DNA of 64,000 bases from Trichoplusia ni (GCF_003590095.1 NC_039488.1:12028001-12092000); one strand, 5' to 3'; counted from the first letter of the stretch, positions 27,521 through 42,061 are shown. Notes: generated by a model from the sequence alone, not told the origin. Made by a program: numbers and translations.

Positions 27521-28629
27521 ACAATAGAACGAAAAAAGTAAAGGGACTTTTTACTTGAACTTCGGGATATTGAACCGTTTTATATTTGGAATTCGAATGT
27601 AATCATTCTAGAAGAAATGATATGAACATGCATTTAATAATTTAAAAATGTGTTTTTTTTTCGTTATTTCAGAATTTTGAAAAAGTAATGTATTGGAAAA
27701 ACCGTTTAGTAACTTTTTTGAAAGATTTTAGAGCGATTGTGGTCTAAGTTTATTTAAATGTTTTTAAAGTCACTTATTTTTTTCAATCATAGTGAAAATG
27801 ATAATCATTGATTGTCATCAATCATTGATTGATATTCAATGACTTTAACACATTTGGGTAAGAGTTTCAACTACATGCGTCACATGAGTCTTCACTTTTT
27901 TTATCATCTTGACAAGTGAGATTTACGTGGCTGTAGTAAGAAAGTAAGTACGCTTTATGGGCAAAAGCATACCATATTAAAATATATGATGTTGTTTAGG
28001 CGTATAATTAGTTACCTTAAATAATACATTCAACTTGTATTTTCTTATCCCATTATATCATATAAAAAGTGAGTTTTTTTAACTGTTCTATAGTAGAAGC
28101 CTTGTAAAATAATCATACAGCAGTATATAAGTAGCGGAATTAATTCACTACAAACACACAAACCTATCAAATACTTCATAAACAAAATCAATATCAAACT
28201 AAAGACCGAAAACATGAACCTATACAGAAAGTAAACACTTCAGCACTTCAGCTCGTAAAGAACGACTGTAGCCATTATCGAAGCGAGACAGCGCTATACA
28301 AAGCCCTTAGCGGCATCCCACTCGCACTCCGCAACAGTTCTGCGTGCACCTATATTACACCTCCATTAACTGTATAATCTGTGGCGTATTAATAGTCGGG
28401 CTGGAAGTCTGCCAGGTACCCTACTGGAAGCGACACGATTGTGTCAAATAAATTACTTTAATTGTCTTCGTGAGAAGTGTAAATCATATAATTGTAACAG
28501 GACTCTAGTTAAGAATAATGGGACTGAGATCAAAAGATGGAAGTTATGTGGGTATTCATAAATTGTTACATTGTTGCTAAATTTCTATAAGACTTTACAT
28601 AATTGTGTTATTATGAATTTTGCAAACAA

Positions 28630-28755
28630 AGCTCCGCCGCGTCAGCTCATGGTTAAGGACTCCGGTTGTGACCGAAACTAGTCGGGCACCCCCGATAAAT
28701 AAGCGGGAGTAAACCGTTGTATCATTAAATAATGAATCAGTCTCACGATAGTTAC
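28630..28755 (+). repeat. Dispersed repeat 'GTCAGCTCATG', copy 1
   Basis: GCGTCAGCTCATGGTTAAGG, then ACTAGTCGGGCACCCCCG and GGGAGTAAACCGTT. The same unit occurs at 35420-35515, 57266-57390 and, reversed, 63100-63235. Confidence 0.7.
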
Positions 28756-29139
28756 TATAAAAAAAAAGCTCTTCACTGCTAAAATGCGTATTTTGCAAAC
28801 AATTCGAGAACTCTCTTTCTCTTGACTGCAATTTTTTCTACTTTGCGAATTGCCGTGAAATCCCTATTATACCTAATAGTGTAGATATCAGAACAGAAAA
28901 TAACTTAACTAAGTGACTACTTTCAAATACTGACATAAAAACTTTTGCCACCACTCAATTCGAAGCTCAAAGATTCAAAATCACTTACGAACGTATTGAA
29001 AACTTCCATAACTTCGTTCAACAAGTCAATGAATCTAGAGTTGTAAAGTGTCTTCAATAGACTTGAAGCGACTACTTGATCAATTAATTAGCAGCTGTGC
29101 TACACAAGTTATGTTAAGACTAACATCTATATACTTATA

Positions 29140-29479
29140 CTAGCTGACCCGGCAAACGTTGTTTTCCATGTACCTACATAATATGTTAATTCTAGGAAAA
29201 AAAACTTGATAGCTATCTAAACATCAAAAATTCACAAGTGAACGACTGGACCGATTTTGCTAATTCTTTTTTGTTCTTGTCAAGAGGAGGATTTTATGAA
29301 AGAAAAAAAAATTAAAAATTGAGTGGAACATTAGAAAATTTAAGAGTACTTAACCACCATATCAAGTGATCCTGAGTTTTGTTACGATGGTGATTTGTTG
29401 AATCTGCCCCCAATACTATAGAGACACCGGGAACGAGACCTACGTCTTCAAGATGGTGAAACCGCGGGGCAGAGCTAGT
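29140..29479 (-). mobile_element. Dispersed repeat with CTAG ends
   Basis: Begins CTAGCTGACCCGGCAAACG and ends GGGGCAGAGCTAGT. It resembles a very common arthropod repeat starting with these bases. The similarity of its ends to the Helitron-like family (CTAG) is noted, but the interiors differ. Confidence 0.5.
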
Positions 29480-30844
29480 CATGTTATAAGACTAAGACTG
29501 CTCCAGTTGAAGAAGCAAGATGGCACTCTACGCGGTATATAGCACCATCTCCTTTCCACATCTTTGAGACCAACTGCAACTGTTTTACTTTAAGTCATGG
29601 TAGTAGGCCCCTTGTTAGGCCATCAAGTATCATAGTACCTCCTACTATAGTACACTTGATAAGATATGATACGCAATAGTTTGCATTCAGTATGGTAATT
29701 TCCTATTACCTAGAACAAACTAAGTCTATTTGAAACGTACGCTTCAGTACTTCAGCACAGACCTGGTATTCCAATTTAAAGCTGTAACTATATAATGAAG
29801 GAATCTTGTAAATTCAAGGGAAAGGCTTATGTTGTAATTATAAGTAATGACTGCGCTTTTTATCTGCATAAATTATTTGTTTTAGACTATACACAAAAAC
29901 CATTTTTATTTAAATATACTTACTTTATTATTATTTTAACGAAATTTTTATTTTGGTTAACGATACGGGCGGCTTGAAAAAGAAGTATCAAACTATCTTA
30001 CGAGTTCAAATTTAAAACAAAACAGTTCTATTTAATTCTAAACATTCGAATTCCGAAAGAGAAATCTTAAAACAATAAAATCCATCCATTTTCCGCCAAA
30101 TATACGACATCATTTCCCAGAACGGTATTCGAAATTCGATATTTCAAATTCGAATAACGTTCTATAACCGTTGGTTGGTGCTCCCCAAGGAGTTTTGCAA
30201 CGAGTTTCAGTTCTCCGCTATATATTAGCGCCAGTTGCCCACAGTTTAAAGAGTTTTCTCGATATATCGAAAGAGGTAGGTGTGTTGAAATAAAAACGAT
30301 GCTTTATTAAATAAGTAACTGATGAAATAGAGATGTACTATAAAAATCCAAGTTGGTATGTAGTTCTGAGGGAATTATAACTGAGATAACTGTTTTTTAT
30401 ACTTTTGATAATTTAATATTCTAATATTATACTATTTTGCGATAATCATATATTGCCCAATTAGTATATGAGAAAACTGAAAACTGATGAATGAATAAGG
30501 ATAGGTTTTGGCAACATTATAAAATGAACAATGTGAAAGTCAGGCCTTGAACTATTTAATATGTAAAAATACAAGACAGTCTAGTTTTAATTTGAAAATA
30601 TTTTTATTGTAATATTTAACAACTAATAAGTCATTTCAATTATTAAAGCAACATAAATCACACCCAAAATTCAAAGAAATTCTCAATAGTCATTACATTA
30701 AATAACGTTCCTCTGTTTTATTATCGCGAATATACGGTTCTCAAATAATATTGTCTTCAACGCATTCCGAAGTAATTCAGTGGCGGTCGTAAATCACGTG
30801 TTTCACACAACTTGCGTAATCGTAATATCGAGAAGCCGCAAATA

Positions 30845-30878
30845 GGCGCCTTTTAGTCTATGACGACTAAAAAGTCAC
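30845..30878. repeat. Hairpin end related to the TTC36-intron MITE
   Basis: TTTTAGTC TATGAC GACTAAAA forms a small hairpin. On the minus strand GTGACTTTTTAGTCGTC matches the terminal repeat of the MITE at 633-988 with one change. Probably a solo or deleted copy. Confidence 0.45.
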
Positions 30879-33800
30879 TTACCACTGACAGTTAACGTCA
30901 ACTTGTCAAAATATTTCGACAGTTCCTTGAGTTTTAACGTGTGACACAGCTGTCACACATGGAAACTTGAGAAACTAAACTGACACATTATCGTGTCGAA
31001 AGTGTTATTTTTTTTATTTGATATATGAGGAGTTGATTGCTACAAGTAAAAGTCATAAGAACATATCTATCTATGTTGTTATATTATCGAAATAAATATT
31101 AAAAAAAAAGTTGGACATAAAAAATGTTTTATTAATAAAAGCTCAAAAATTTTATATTATTTCTGTAAAACGAAAAAGCCTTTTTGTGCGACACAAAAAT
31201 ACATTAGGTATGAAAACTCTGTGCTTACAAAAGCGTCTCGAGTTGCTTTTGAACTGTAACAGTCATAAAATGGAGTCATATTTTTACATTTCCACATGTG
31301 GAAATAAATAATAACATTTCCTTGGTTCGCCTTTACACGTGTCGCTTGCCACTCGGATTCTAGGAAGATTTTATTGCACGACAAAATGTCTGCTTTACAA
31401 TGTGGCTTTTAGTTACACAGCTCATTTTCTGTTACAGTTTTCTCTTCATTTGACAATAGACACATTTTTATTTGGTTAATTTTAAGAGTGTATAATGTTA
31501 AAAAATAAAAAGTATTTGTTTATTTTATGGGATTGAGGAAATAAAGAATTTTACGTGTACTATATAAATAAATAACTATCATTCAATAATTTAAGAAAAG
31601 TTCAACACGTTCTTCTCACATCGCGCCAATTCAATTTAAGAACGACAGAAAGCCAGCAAACGTTAGAAAAGTATTTAACTTACTAACTTCTTTTTAAATA
31701 ATTTTATTTTTATTTCATTTCATTTTGAAAGTTTCTTTCATTGTTATTTCAGCCAGTTATATATTAGCGGCATCACATGATTAGGCGTTTATTATCGTAC
31801 TTGTATTGCGAACACGTTGGATGGCGGCCAGTGTTATTATTTATTTAGTTTCTTTTGTCATATTAGTTACGCCTACTCGGTTACGTTACGACGGGATAGT
31901 TCGTTAGACACGGATCGACGCTTTCCGACGAATCTTAATGTATATTCGGATATGAATTTATGAAACATTCGTATTTAGGTGAAACCGTGATTTTCCATAG
32001 CGTTTAAAATTACTTTAAATTGAATTTACCAGCTAAAGTACTAATCAATAATAATAAAAAATTGATCATTTTATGATATTTAACGTGCGAAACGAATTCA
32101 ATATTACAAGGGTCACGATGTCATAATTTTAAAAATTCAAAAATAAAATTAATCTTAAAACATACACAATTTATGGCACACAAAACGTTTATTTTTCGAC
32201 CACAATTGGCTGTCAACATGTCGCGTGCCTTAGCTCGTAAATTGTTCCATGAGCCGTGGAGAGCACTCACCGAGAGCCGAGCCCTAACGGGAAACGGTCA
32301 AGTGCGAAACGACCGCCATAAACATTCGCAGAGGGCTTAATTGAGATTAGTATGGCGAGGTGTGAATGTCACGCCTACATACCGGATTAGTTCTTTCAGG
32401 GGAAGGGAAACATGAAATAATCAAGTGCGCATCAAACCCCTGACGTTTATTGCCCTCTGCACTCCTACTCAGTCCCCTTCTTGTTTATTTACTTTGGTAA
32501 TGAAATATATTTCCGTTGGCAACCTTTAGCGGATTAAGAGCGGACGGCATACAAAGCATTAAAAAATATTTTTCGGTATAACAGTGAAACTCTTTTGTTC
32601 GTAAAACAAATGAATTTGCAATCGCATTTACAACGTAACACTCGCAAACATAATAATCGGTAGGCGATTCATAACTCGAGCGAAACGCCGGCCGCAATCT
32701 CGGTAAAAAAAGTAAAAATAAAAACGTAAAAAGTCGTTGAAGCCGCCTCGGTTCTCCAGATTTAAAAGTGGAACGCGGCGGGGGATGTTGCGTGCCAGTT
32801 CCACTCGACAATAGCTCTCCAGAGAACCATCGATATACTATACAGCCGTTTTTCATTCGAATCAAATTACTTTTGAACTTACAACGTTCGATTTTCTAAT
32901 GAATCGAAAGGTGTGTCTCGTTTTTAGTCTATTCAATAGCCGTTATGTTTTATAGTTAGAATTAACTATTAATAAAAAATACAATTATGTTTCCAAGCAA
33001 ACACAGCACATCCATAGCTTTTCCAGTCTGGGTGTCTTTGTGTCTTTAAATTCCTTACTGAGGCAGACCTTTTTTTAACAAAAAAAATAATATATTTAGA
33101 TACTGTATAATATGTACCTAAAAGTGTTATTAGCATAAAATTAAGTAAGTTTTTTATTTATTGCATGTCACAGCAATGTTTATGAGAATAAAGATTAGAA
33201 AGTAAATAAAGCGCTCATTTTGCCTATTTGAAGACACCCAAAAACCATTATAAAAGTCAATAAACGAATGTTTCGCCTAAATAATGTCGCTAAACTAATT
33301 CGGTATTTACCGACAGTGTGTACCTACTGTACACAGCTCGTCAAAGCGAAGGCATTTGGTCCATTAATTTTTCGTCAAACGATGTTTATATTTCATCGAA
33401 ACGAGAATAATATCGGTGGAACAACACTATTTGATGTATGAGCGAAATATTTTTATAACGGTAATTGTAAAGCAATTATATTAAGTAACTCATGTTGTCG
33501 AATCGAATTTTGTGCCGATATTTTTAAGAGTTTTATTTTTATACGATAATTTACATATAAAATATGTTGAAAGCAAAAGCCTTTGATTACTTGGAGATGG
33601 TAACGTAATTAGGTGCTTGTAAATATTTTTAATGTAGACTCTTATGAGCATATTATTTGTATGTTTCCCTTTCTTTTGATCAACTCAATTATAAAAAAGA
33701 AACCTCTATAGCATACTTATTTACTTATACTTACATTAATGTACAATAAAAAACCAAGTGATATTTTTTTAGCTATTAACAAAAATTACCCAATTACATA

Positions 33801-34816
33801 CTGACCAGAGCAAAAAACCCAATTCTCACTCAAGCTAGCTTTACTTTTAAAACTATTATTAAAGTTCAAAAGAGGCTGAATATAAACAGTAATAAAGCCA
33901 TCAGTATTAAGTGTTCGTTCCGTTTGAAATCAGTCAATACAAGTTTGATTGGCCTGTCAAACTTTAATACGTCTGCTCGTTTCGCGCTGTCAGTGACAGC
34001 TGATTAGGATAGGAGCGCACTACGTTGGCGGGAAATATCAGCCGCCATTTTTGCGAAGAGTTGTGTATGGATCGGGATGTAGTTTTAATTAATTAGTTTT
34101 TAATTGCAGTACAATTAGAACATTTATTCTTTATTGCACAATTAATTGGAATGTCGGAATAAGTTAAAGTTTATGACAATATATTATTCTAGATCACAAT
34201 ACAATGGTTAGAGAAGTCGAAATTCATAATTGCATTATTAATAATCCTTCCTTATAAAACTCCAAACAGCTTCGAAACTCGTCAATATTATTTGAGCGTA
34301 ACCAATGAATGCGCGTAAAATGTAATGTTGCCCAGAGAACAGTGGCGCTGTGTTATTCTTTCATTTCCCATATGATCGTATAAACGGAAAATACCTATTA
34401 CTGCTTAAGCGCAAAGCGGCGACATACGATGTTAGGCTGTTTACAGACTTGGCGTTTAAGGGGCGTTATGGTTGTAATTTTAAAGAGGACTTTGTGTTTT
34501 TAAATATTTTAAGGTAATTTTATGCTAGAATGTTTCCTTTAATGGGGTTATTCGTACCTAACTTTTATTTTTGGGAAAAGCAAAAAAGCGTCAAAATAAT
34601 TCAACCCACGCCTACGGCAAGTCCTGGGGATGTTTCGGACTCCCGTCGATTAAAAACACCCCGGAGCTCTGCATTTGCCTAAGCCAGAGTCACGGGATCG
34701 CTCACGCATGCTCTGTGGGACAATATGTAGATCCTACCGTGACTCACTTCAAATGGCTGTAAAAGCTTTTTGTATTTTACCAAAATCCGCTTAGCATCCT
34801 TTAATTTGTAATAAAT

Positions 34817-34905
34817 ATCATCATCATAAACCCACAGCTAGACATAGCTAGACATAGCCCTGCCCAATTGCACGCCATAGAGATCTATCTTCGGCTGCTC
34901 ACGTC
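34817..34905 (-). mobile_element. LINE 3' end, minus strand
   Basis: On the minus strand: GAGCAGCCGAAGATAGATCT, then ATGGCGTGCAATTGGGCAGG and a GATGATGAT tail. Same family as 37356-37477, degraded. Confidence 0.55.
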
Positions 34906-34954
34906 TAGCTTATAATAGAATAAATAAAGGAATTTTCGAAATAAATTTTGTCTA

Positions 34955-35007
34955 AACTGAATATATTGTCTTACAGATAGGAAATCTGTAAGACAATATA
35001 TTCAGTT
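34955..35007. repeat. Perfect 24-bp inverted repeat, 5-bp loop
   Basis: Left arm 34955-34978, starting AACTGAATATATTG, and right arm 34984-35007 are exact reverse complements around AGGAA. No coding sequence. Confidence 0.95.
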
Positions 35008-35419
35008 CAAAACGCACATCTCAGAGCGCTTAAACACGTATCATTTGAGCATCAAAATACGTGCTAAACCGCTATAAACGCGTCCATATGCCGCGTCTGA
35101 AGAAGCCCTACACACGCGTACCCAACGAATTTATGTACATTCCGTAACTCGTAAAAGATCCGTTTGCAATAAATGTAAGTGAAAATGACTAGCAGAAGTA
35201 AACACTGATTTCTGTAAGCCTTCATTGTAATTCTATTGTTTGGTTGCGACGTTTATGAGCGAGAGAACACTACTCAGTATAGAGCGACATCTCGCTTTCA
35301 CAACCATAATAATAAAAGGCGGCGATATGCCTCTGTAATTCTTCTTATCAATAAACTTGAATTTTTGGTCGGCGGATTCATAATTATTTATTCTCAGGCA
35401 TTACTGGTGCCCTTAATAA

Positions 35420-35515
35420 TGAGACGCTGCCTCAGCTCATGATTAAGGACTCTAGAGGGGCTAGAAACTAGTCGGGCGATCATGATAAATACGCGTGAGT
35501 AAACCTTTTTTAAAC
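35420..35515 (+). repeat. Dispersed repeat 'GTCAGCTCATG', copy 2
   Basis: CTCAGCTCATGATTAAGGAC, then AAACTAGTCGGGCGAT and CGTGAGTAAACC. Confidence 0.65.
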
Positions 35516-37355
35516 ACATAATTATAAACTTCAACTAATCATCCACTGATACTCAACAAAGCCCTCTTCTAAGTTTCATATTAATTCTATTAACTAGACA
35601 AACAAGTACACAAATACATCGTAAATATACTACACATAGAAAGGCTTTTCGTTCCAAGAATCAAGCGAGGCAGTTTGCAAATGGCGGGTGCAATTTCATA
35701 CCAGAGTCTGCAAGTGACTCGAGTTTCCTAATTGAAACCTTAGATTTTATTACAACAACAAAGAAATAACTATACAGCTCTTCGAAAGTTGAATATTCAG
35801 ACCAAGTATTGTATTGATAAGCTTTTATAGTACTTCCCTTACTCGTGTTTGATTTGGGAAAATAAATGGAACTAGAATATATTCGCATTTAACCTCGCAT
35901 GTTAAATGTATCGGCGCAAATATCAAGTTATTTGCAATTAAATATAAGGAAAAAATTCAAACTTCAGACGGGTCTCGATCCCCCGTACGACTCCTGGCTA
36001 TGCGCGCTCTAGGATTTTTTCATTGCATTATTTATTATTTTTATTTTATTGTAAATTATTTTTGTGATTATTGTTGTTCTGGTTTCGAGTGTTCTATTAT
36101 ATCGAAGTAGTGGTTAAAGCGTTTTAGTGTAGTGTTGACAAAAAACTCAGCTGTGCTAGATACGTCCTAAGATCAAGATTCTAGTAAGTGATAATTGAAT
36201 AGAATTCGAAGCGGCATTGATGCGTGCCGGGATGTGAACCAACATCTTTTGATATGGCACTCCAACGGTCTCCTTCCAGAGCAATTAGGAATCTTCTCAC
36301 TGGTAACTAAACACCATTACACACAACTACACAGAAGCCCATATATTCAACTATACAAACATAATTTGTAGACAAAACCAAGTGGTTTATATCCATAAAT
36401 TATTCAAAACGAAAATCAACCCACAAATTGTTACAAAACAAAGCGAAAACACTTAATTTCTCGCCGCATAATCTGTGTGCGTGTACCACATAAAAAAGTC
36501 ATTTAAATCTGTTTAAAAAACCAATTTCGTTGGATCTATATTACCGCAATAAATTGGTGTTTTATTACGTGGTAATATTGTTTCATGAATATTGTTACAG
36601 GGGAACAAATAGATTGCCTTAATGATTTCAGGAAGCTGCAAGTATTTCCGATGGGTATAAAGATTTACCTGTTTTACTTTCTACTCGAACAGATGTTTGT
36701 CAATAATCGAAAGTATATTCTTAATTGGAACAGTGTCTATATGTCATATAAGGGTAAGAAAATAAATTTACGGCAGAATAATGAATGAAGTCAAAAATGT
36801 AATCATGAAACACGTAATTGAATGAATATGTGATAATCATAATATAAAAAAATAAGATATTTTTGATATTTATTGAATAGTTAGGTTAAAGAGCGAAAAA
36901 GATCAGAAATTGTCGTACCTTCTTTCAATTTTTAACCAATTTGACTAATATCATAAAATAATGATCAGACTCCAAAATGACAAAGGCTTTAATATTAAGC
37001 AACGGAACCCCAGAAATGGAAGCGAGGATTAATCGCGGCTCTATAAAGTGAGGAAATCGAGTAAAGCTGAGTGAAAATGTATTATCACTCGCTAGAGAGG
37101 ATATTTCGCCTCTATGGAGGTTTTAATCCATTTAGTTCCCTTTAAATCTATTTACACTTCATACTGTAGTAGCGATAGCCGATAATCCGATTAATATGTT
37201 ACTTAAATTAAGTATTACAAGAGAAGAATTAAACTAAATAGAGTGGTTATTTCACTAAGCAATAATAAGGCTGCCCGTGAAATAAAATAAATCTGTTAAA
37301 TGTAGGACCTAGTTGGTTATGACATACCTACATATTATGTTTATTTAAAAAGCAC

Positions 37356-37477
37356 GGCCGGCACGGTACAGGCAAGATCGCTGGCAGGAGATGGATGCGA
37401 GCAGCCGGGATAGATCTCGATGGCGTGCAATTGGGGAGGCCTCTGCCCAGCAGAGAACGAATATGGGCTGATGATGT
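37356..37477 (+). mobile_element. LINE 3' end
   Basis: GCACGGTACAGGCAAGATCG, CGAGCAGCCGGGATAGATCT and ATGGCGTGCAATTGGGGAGG lead to a short GATGATG tail. It is the longest of four such tails in the window (24420, 34817, 42062). Confidence 0.65.
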
Positions 37478-37989
37478 TACAATGACAAAAGATGAATTCT
37501 GTTATTGTCAGCGGCTTTTAAGTTACCTTTAGACAATTCTAGCGTAAGAATAACAGCAGATGCCTCTCTTAAAACCTCTGTTTAGGAGTTTCTGCCCCAA
37601 TAAAAGCGAAATCTGAAATATATTATAATGAATGCAAATATATTTACGGTAAGTCTTAAATCATTAGCAAAAGCTAAAGACGACGAGTGATTTATCCCTT
37701 AAAGCCTTTTAACCATGCAATAAGCTTTATTAAACGTGAACATGTGTCAGACATTTCCGTCTTGTAATTGAATTAAAGAGAATTCATTATTAAGTACAAG
37801 GTTTTGTCTTAAAAACAGACCTACCTTACTACCTATTTGATAGCTTACAACTTAATTAATGGTGTTAATATAAATGAGAGCAATTAAATAATTAAACGGT
37901 TAACTGTGTTTGACTGACTTGTGGCACTAAGTGTTTCGTACAAAGGATAAAAAAATACAAAAATATTCCGAATTATCTCGATTGATTAT

Positions 37990-38170
37990 ATGGATAAGCC
38001 ACTACGCGGAAAGCAGAGTGTTTGAGGTCACCACGCCTAAACCCACGTCGAAAAATCATTTGTGTGATCCTCGATTGCTTGTTCTAAGCCTAGGTGTTTT
38101 TTTGCATTTCACTTAAATGTCTGTGAAACACCCGGCCACGGAAGGATTAAATTCCTTAGAACGGGAGTGG
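37990..38170 (+). mobile_element. Degraded tRNA-derived SINE, family B
   Basis: GTTTGAGGTCACCACGCC and AGGATTAAATTCCTTAG match, in order, parts of the better copy at 56671-56873. The tRNA-like B box is missing. Confidence 0.55.
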
Positions 38171-39164
38171 GCATTTATTGTGCTTTGAAATCTATCTAAA
38201 GTGAAGAAAAAAACGGCTCTCCTGGATTTACCAGTTTCCATTATCTAGATGGTATAGTACTATTGTTTATTATCATATACCTAGTCATAGGTTAATGTTA
38301 CTGATGGTTGCGGTCTGAGGTAACGCTGAAAGAGACAGCTTTTAAACACCTACAAATCACAGTTAATTCTAACATACAATTCATTAAAGATGAACATAAT
38401 GTCTGTAGCACAAACTAACACTTCTTATTCTCTAATTCTAAGAAATATTGGGCCAAAAGTATCACATACACAGTACAACATTTTTTAATGCACTGTGGCC
38501 GATAGAGATGCAAATGCAAAGAGGCTTATTCAAAGCTACAAGTTGCTTTACGTTTGAAATGCTCTAGTAGCAAAAATAAACTTTCTTAGCGTATAAAGTC
38601 CCGCTAAAGCGAAGCAAAGGGCCCAGTTCTTTCGCTTCCCACTCAGAATTAATATTTTTGTGATGAGCACGATCATTTCCACTCATAAGCATTTTAGACT
38701 AGTACTCACAATACAAGATTGCGTTGTGTTATAATTTTGAAATATCAATACATTACATTTATCACCTCGGTACCTCTCTACAAATGACTCCTATTTTAGT
38801 CCTAGTTTTAACCTGTAATCTCACATAGATAGCTCCTACCTCTGAACTACACTGAACCGTGCAGGTAAATTGAAGTCAGCCTTACAAACAACTATTCCGA
38901 GGCTGCCCAAACAGATACGAAAGCCAAACAGTTTAGAACTACCTCGCTTGTCAGTAATTCATAGCTACCTAGGTATTAGCCTACCTAGGTAGTCAGTACG
39001 GTCAGCAATAGAAGTTGGTTATAACAATCAGATTTTCAAAACAACTGTAAATGTTCAAATGAATTCGATGCACTCTTCTGATCTTAGGTAACAAAAAGCG
39101 CTTGGATGCCTAGTATAGTTAATCATATTAAAAACGAACATATAATATCAGCCTAACCATATAC

Positions 39165-39420
39165 TACTGCTGGGTACAGGACTGTTCCAGTATTTTGCGT
39201 TCACCATGCGAGCTCACTGCGGATTGCCGTTTTCAGATTCCAATATTTGGCATCCAGGTACTCTCGATGTTTTCCTTCACCGTTTGTCAGTGGTGACAGG
39301 TTTGAAAGTACATACGACTACGAAAAAGTGCCATTGGTCCTCTGCTTGCGTGGGGATTGAAAATGCACCTATCCACCATCACCATCCTAATCTATGCATA
39401 GAACCAAAAAGCCACCACGA
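39165..39420. repeat. Repeat with SINE-like segments
   Basis: Contains CTCGATGTTTTCCTTCACCG and a GTGGGGATTGAAAATGCACC stretch, both typical of dispersed lepidopteran repeats. Boundaries are unclear. Confidence 0.4.
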
Positions 39421-41210
39421 CAGTTCAAGTGCACGTACATTAATGAAAATACTGGCACTTTGTAAATTGCACTAACTGATTACGTTGCAGCCCGTACATA
39501 CCATTGTGCAATACCCAAAGCTTCAGTCTGAGATTCCTCAGCCAGTAATGCGGGAGTTAGCCGCAGCACGACCGCCCGTAATTACACGGCATACAAGTCG
39601 GCGTGACTGCCAATATGTACCGAGCATTGTAGCTATGCCAGTAATGTACTCCAAATTGGTTTTGTTGTTGTGGCTACGAGTGATGTTTGTGTGGTTGTTG
39701 AGGTCGCTTAGTACAGGTTGTAGCTGATTTGTAGTTTCTGGTGCTGATTGCATTTAATGTTTCCAAATTCATTATTAGTTTAAGGTCTAAAGTTCAAAAC
39801 TTTTCGAGTTACTTGTACTATAAAATATACCAATATTTTTAGCCGTCAAAAGTGGAACACCCTCTTTTCATTTAACATTACGAGAAAAAAACACCATCTT
39901 AAAACAAAAAGAAATTCTTTTTCCAAAAACCATTTTCATAATTGCGTAACTTCAACAAATTACTGCAATCAACGGTTGATTTACGTCATAATCAAGTTGC
40001 GATTCAGCCTTCGAATGAGCAAAGGATCTCTAGACGGGGGTTCCGTACAATTACTTAATTCCCATCCAATTGCGAGAAAAGTCGGGAATATTGAAGAAAA
40101 TGAGGCGGGATCCCCAAAAGGCCCGTCGGCCTCCGAAACAAACACTCGAGCAAATAAATTTGGCTATTTCCCTTGTAAGTTAGGTTTGAAAGAGAATTTT
40201 AATATATTAACAGGGGCAGCGAACAGGATTGATAAATATTTATTAGATGTTAACGAAGTTGCCGATGGCTTAGGTGTTGTTTTATTTCTTTGATGGGAAA
40301 GTAAGGAACTTCGAAACGAATTTTTAAGGGAGACAAGGTAATGGTGGAGCATTTTTATTGTTGTTTTCCTGTCTCGTGTCATTGATGTGACAACATTGTT
40401 TGAGAAAGAGGCAGATATTATTTATGTCTGTTTTTGTTACAAAAGGAAAACGAAAAGTGGCAAGATAAAGCGGGGTTCCGTTTCGATAATATTAAAATTA
40501 ACGAAATCTCTGTTTTAGTTGTTAAATAAAACCCCTTTTTAGTACAATTAAATAAAAAGTTAATTTGTTGCGGTTAGAATAAGTTATAGTTATTTAAATA
40601 AACGATGAAGAGAAAATGACAATTCAGCTTAATGGTAATCTACGGGGTTACCCCGTTAATCAAATAAACAAGTTTACATCGAAAGCCAATTAGCCAAGTT
40701 GCATCTCATAATCTTCATCGTCTATGGAAAGCGTTCAAATGTATGGAAATGACATTATAGTTTGATGAGTCTTGTGACTTTGACCTATCATTCATCCGAG
40801 CATTTTCTATCTTAGCTAACGATTGTCCAAATTTAATTTGCCTAGAAAAACACACCCTTAATTTGATTTCTTGACAGAAACGTAAATCAAATTTGTGTGT
40901 GTTTCTAAAATGATCAACTCAGAGGCACGTCTAAAAAATATACTCCGTATAAAATTTCACCAATATACTCCGAAAACCGATAGAATATAAAATAGGTTTT
41001 ATACAGTATGAGAACAGAAGGCCGCGTACTAAAAATGGCGGGAGGCTACATATATCAAGTCCGTAGTAATATCAGAAGAGCTCATTTACATAAAGAACCT
41101 AGCTACCACCTACACATACCTATATTTTATACTAGTCGTGCCCTTTGGCTTCAGCCAGGTTTTTCTCGTTTTAGTGTGATTTATTGTCTAATTCTTGCAA
41201 CCAAGTCTAG

Positions 41211-41372
41211 TTAGTCGAGTGGTATACGTTACAACCACTTAGCGCGATATGTCGCAGGTTCGATCCTCGCGTAGGACAAGTACATATATTATTTATGATC
41301 CACGAAAGCTTGTTCTGTGCTTTGGGCGGTCTTTTGCATGTGACTCGAATGTTTCCGAACACACACAAAGCA
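41211..41372 (+). mobile_element. tRNA-derived SINE, family B
   Basis: Box A-like TTAGTCGAGTGG and box B-like AGGTTCGATCCTCGC, then GTAGGACAAGTACA as in the 56671-56873 copy. The tRNA-like head does not fold cleanly, so it is not a working tRNA gene. Confidence 0.6.
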
Positions 41373-42061
41373 AAGATGAATTAATTTCAAGTAATTTCAA
41401 GTAAATATGTCTTTTTTTGAAGTAGGTATTTTTTATTTATAAAATAGATATGGACATTAGTTCATAATTCCAATCATGAAACCCTTTTCTTATTGCCAAT
41501 CGAATTCAAAGACTTTTCCCTTAAGTTACCTGAGTTACTCCATAGGGGGAAAAAGTCTTCTAGTTGCCACAAAAATCGGTTTGAAGATTTACCTGAAACA
41601 AAAAGACAAACGAACATTAGAAAATATTAGGTAAAGTACACATTGGTGCAGGAGCTTCAGTAAATATTCTGATTGATCTTGTAGGCACGCTTCAATATGA
41701 TAGGTAGGTATATCTTTTCGTATAAAGCACTTGTCTACACGTGTCTCAAATAAACATCAAATATTAGAATAAAACATGAACACACATTGAGATTTATTCA
41801 AAAACGTATTCTCCGTTCAACGTCGTAAAACTGTGTTTTGTTATCGATCATTCATTCCCTAGAAAAGCTATTTTATTGAGTGGCATTAGGTATTTTATAG
41901 CTTAATTCCTTTGAGAGATAAGTGCAAAGATAAATATTTATTAGTTATCCTTAGCTTTTAACTGTGTAGAGTGGCTTAGCAGTAGGTACTCTTACATCTC
42001 TTTCTGCTAGTTTCAACTGGATAAACCATGATGGAGTAGGAGGGGTAACCTAAATATACTC

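Noticed and set aside
32485..32865. 126-codon minus-strand open frame
   Set aside because: Low-complexity Pro/Ser/Phe-rich translation with no domain, AT-rich at the end; not supported as a gene.
39485..39727. 80-codon plus-strand frame next to a repeat
   Set aside because: No recognised domain, short, and borders SINE-like sequence.
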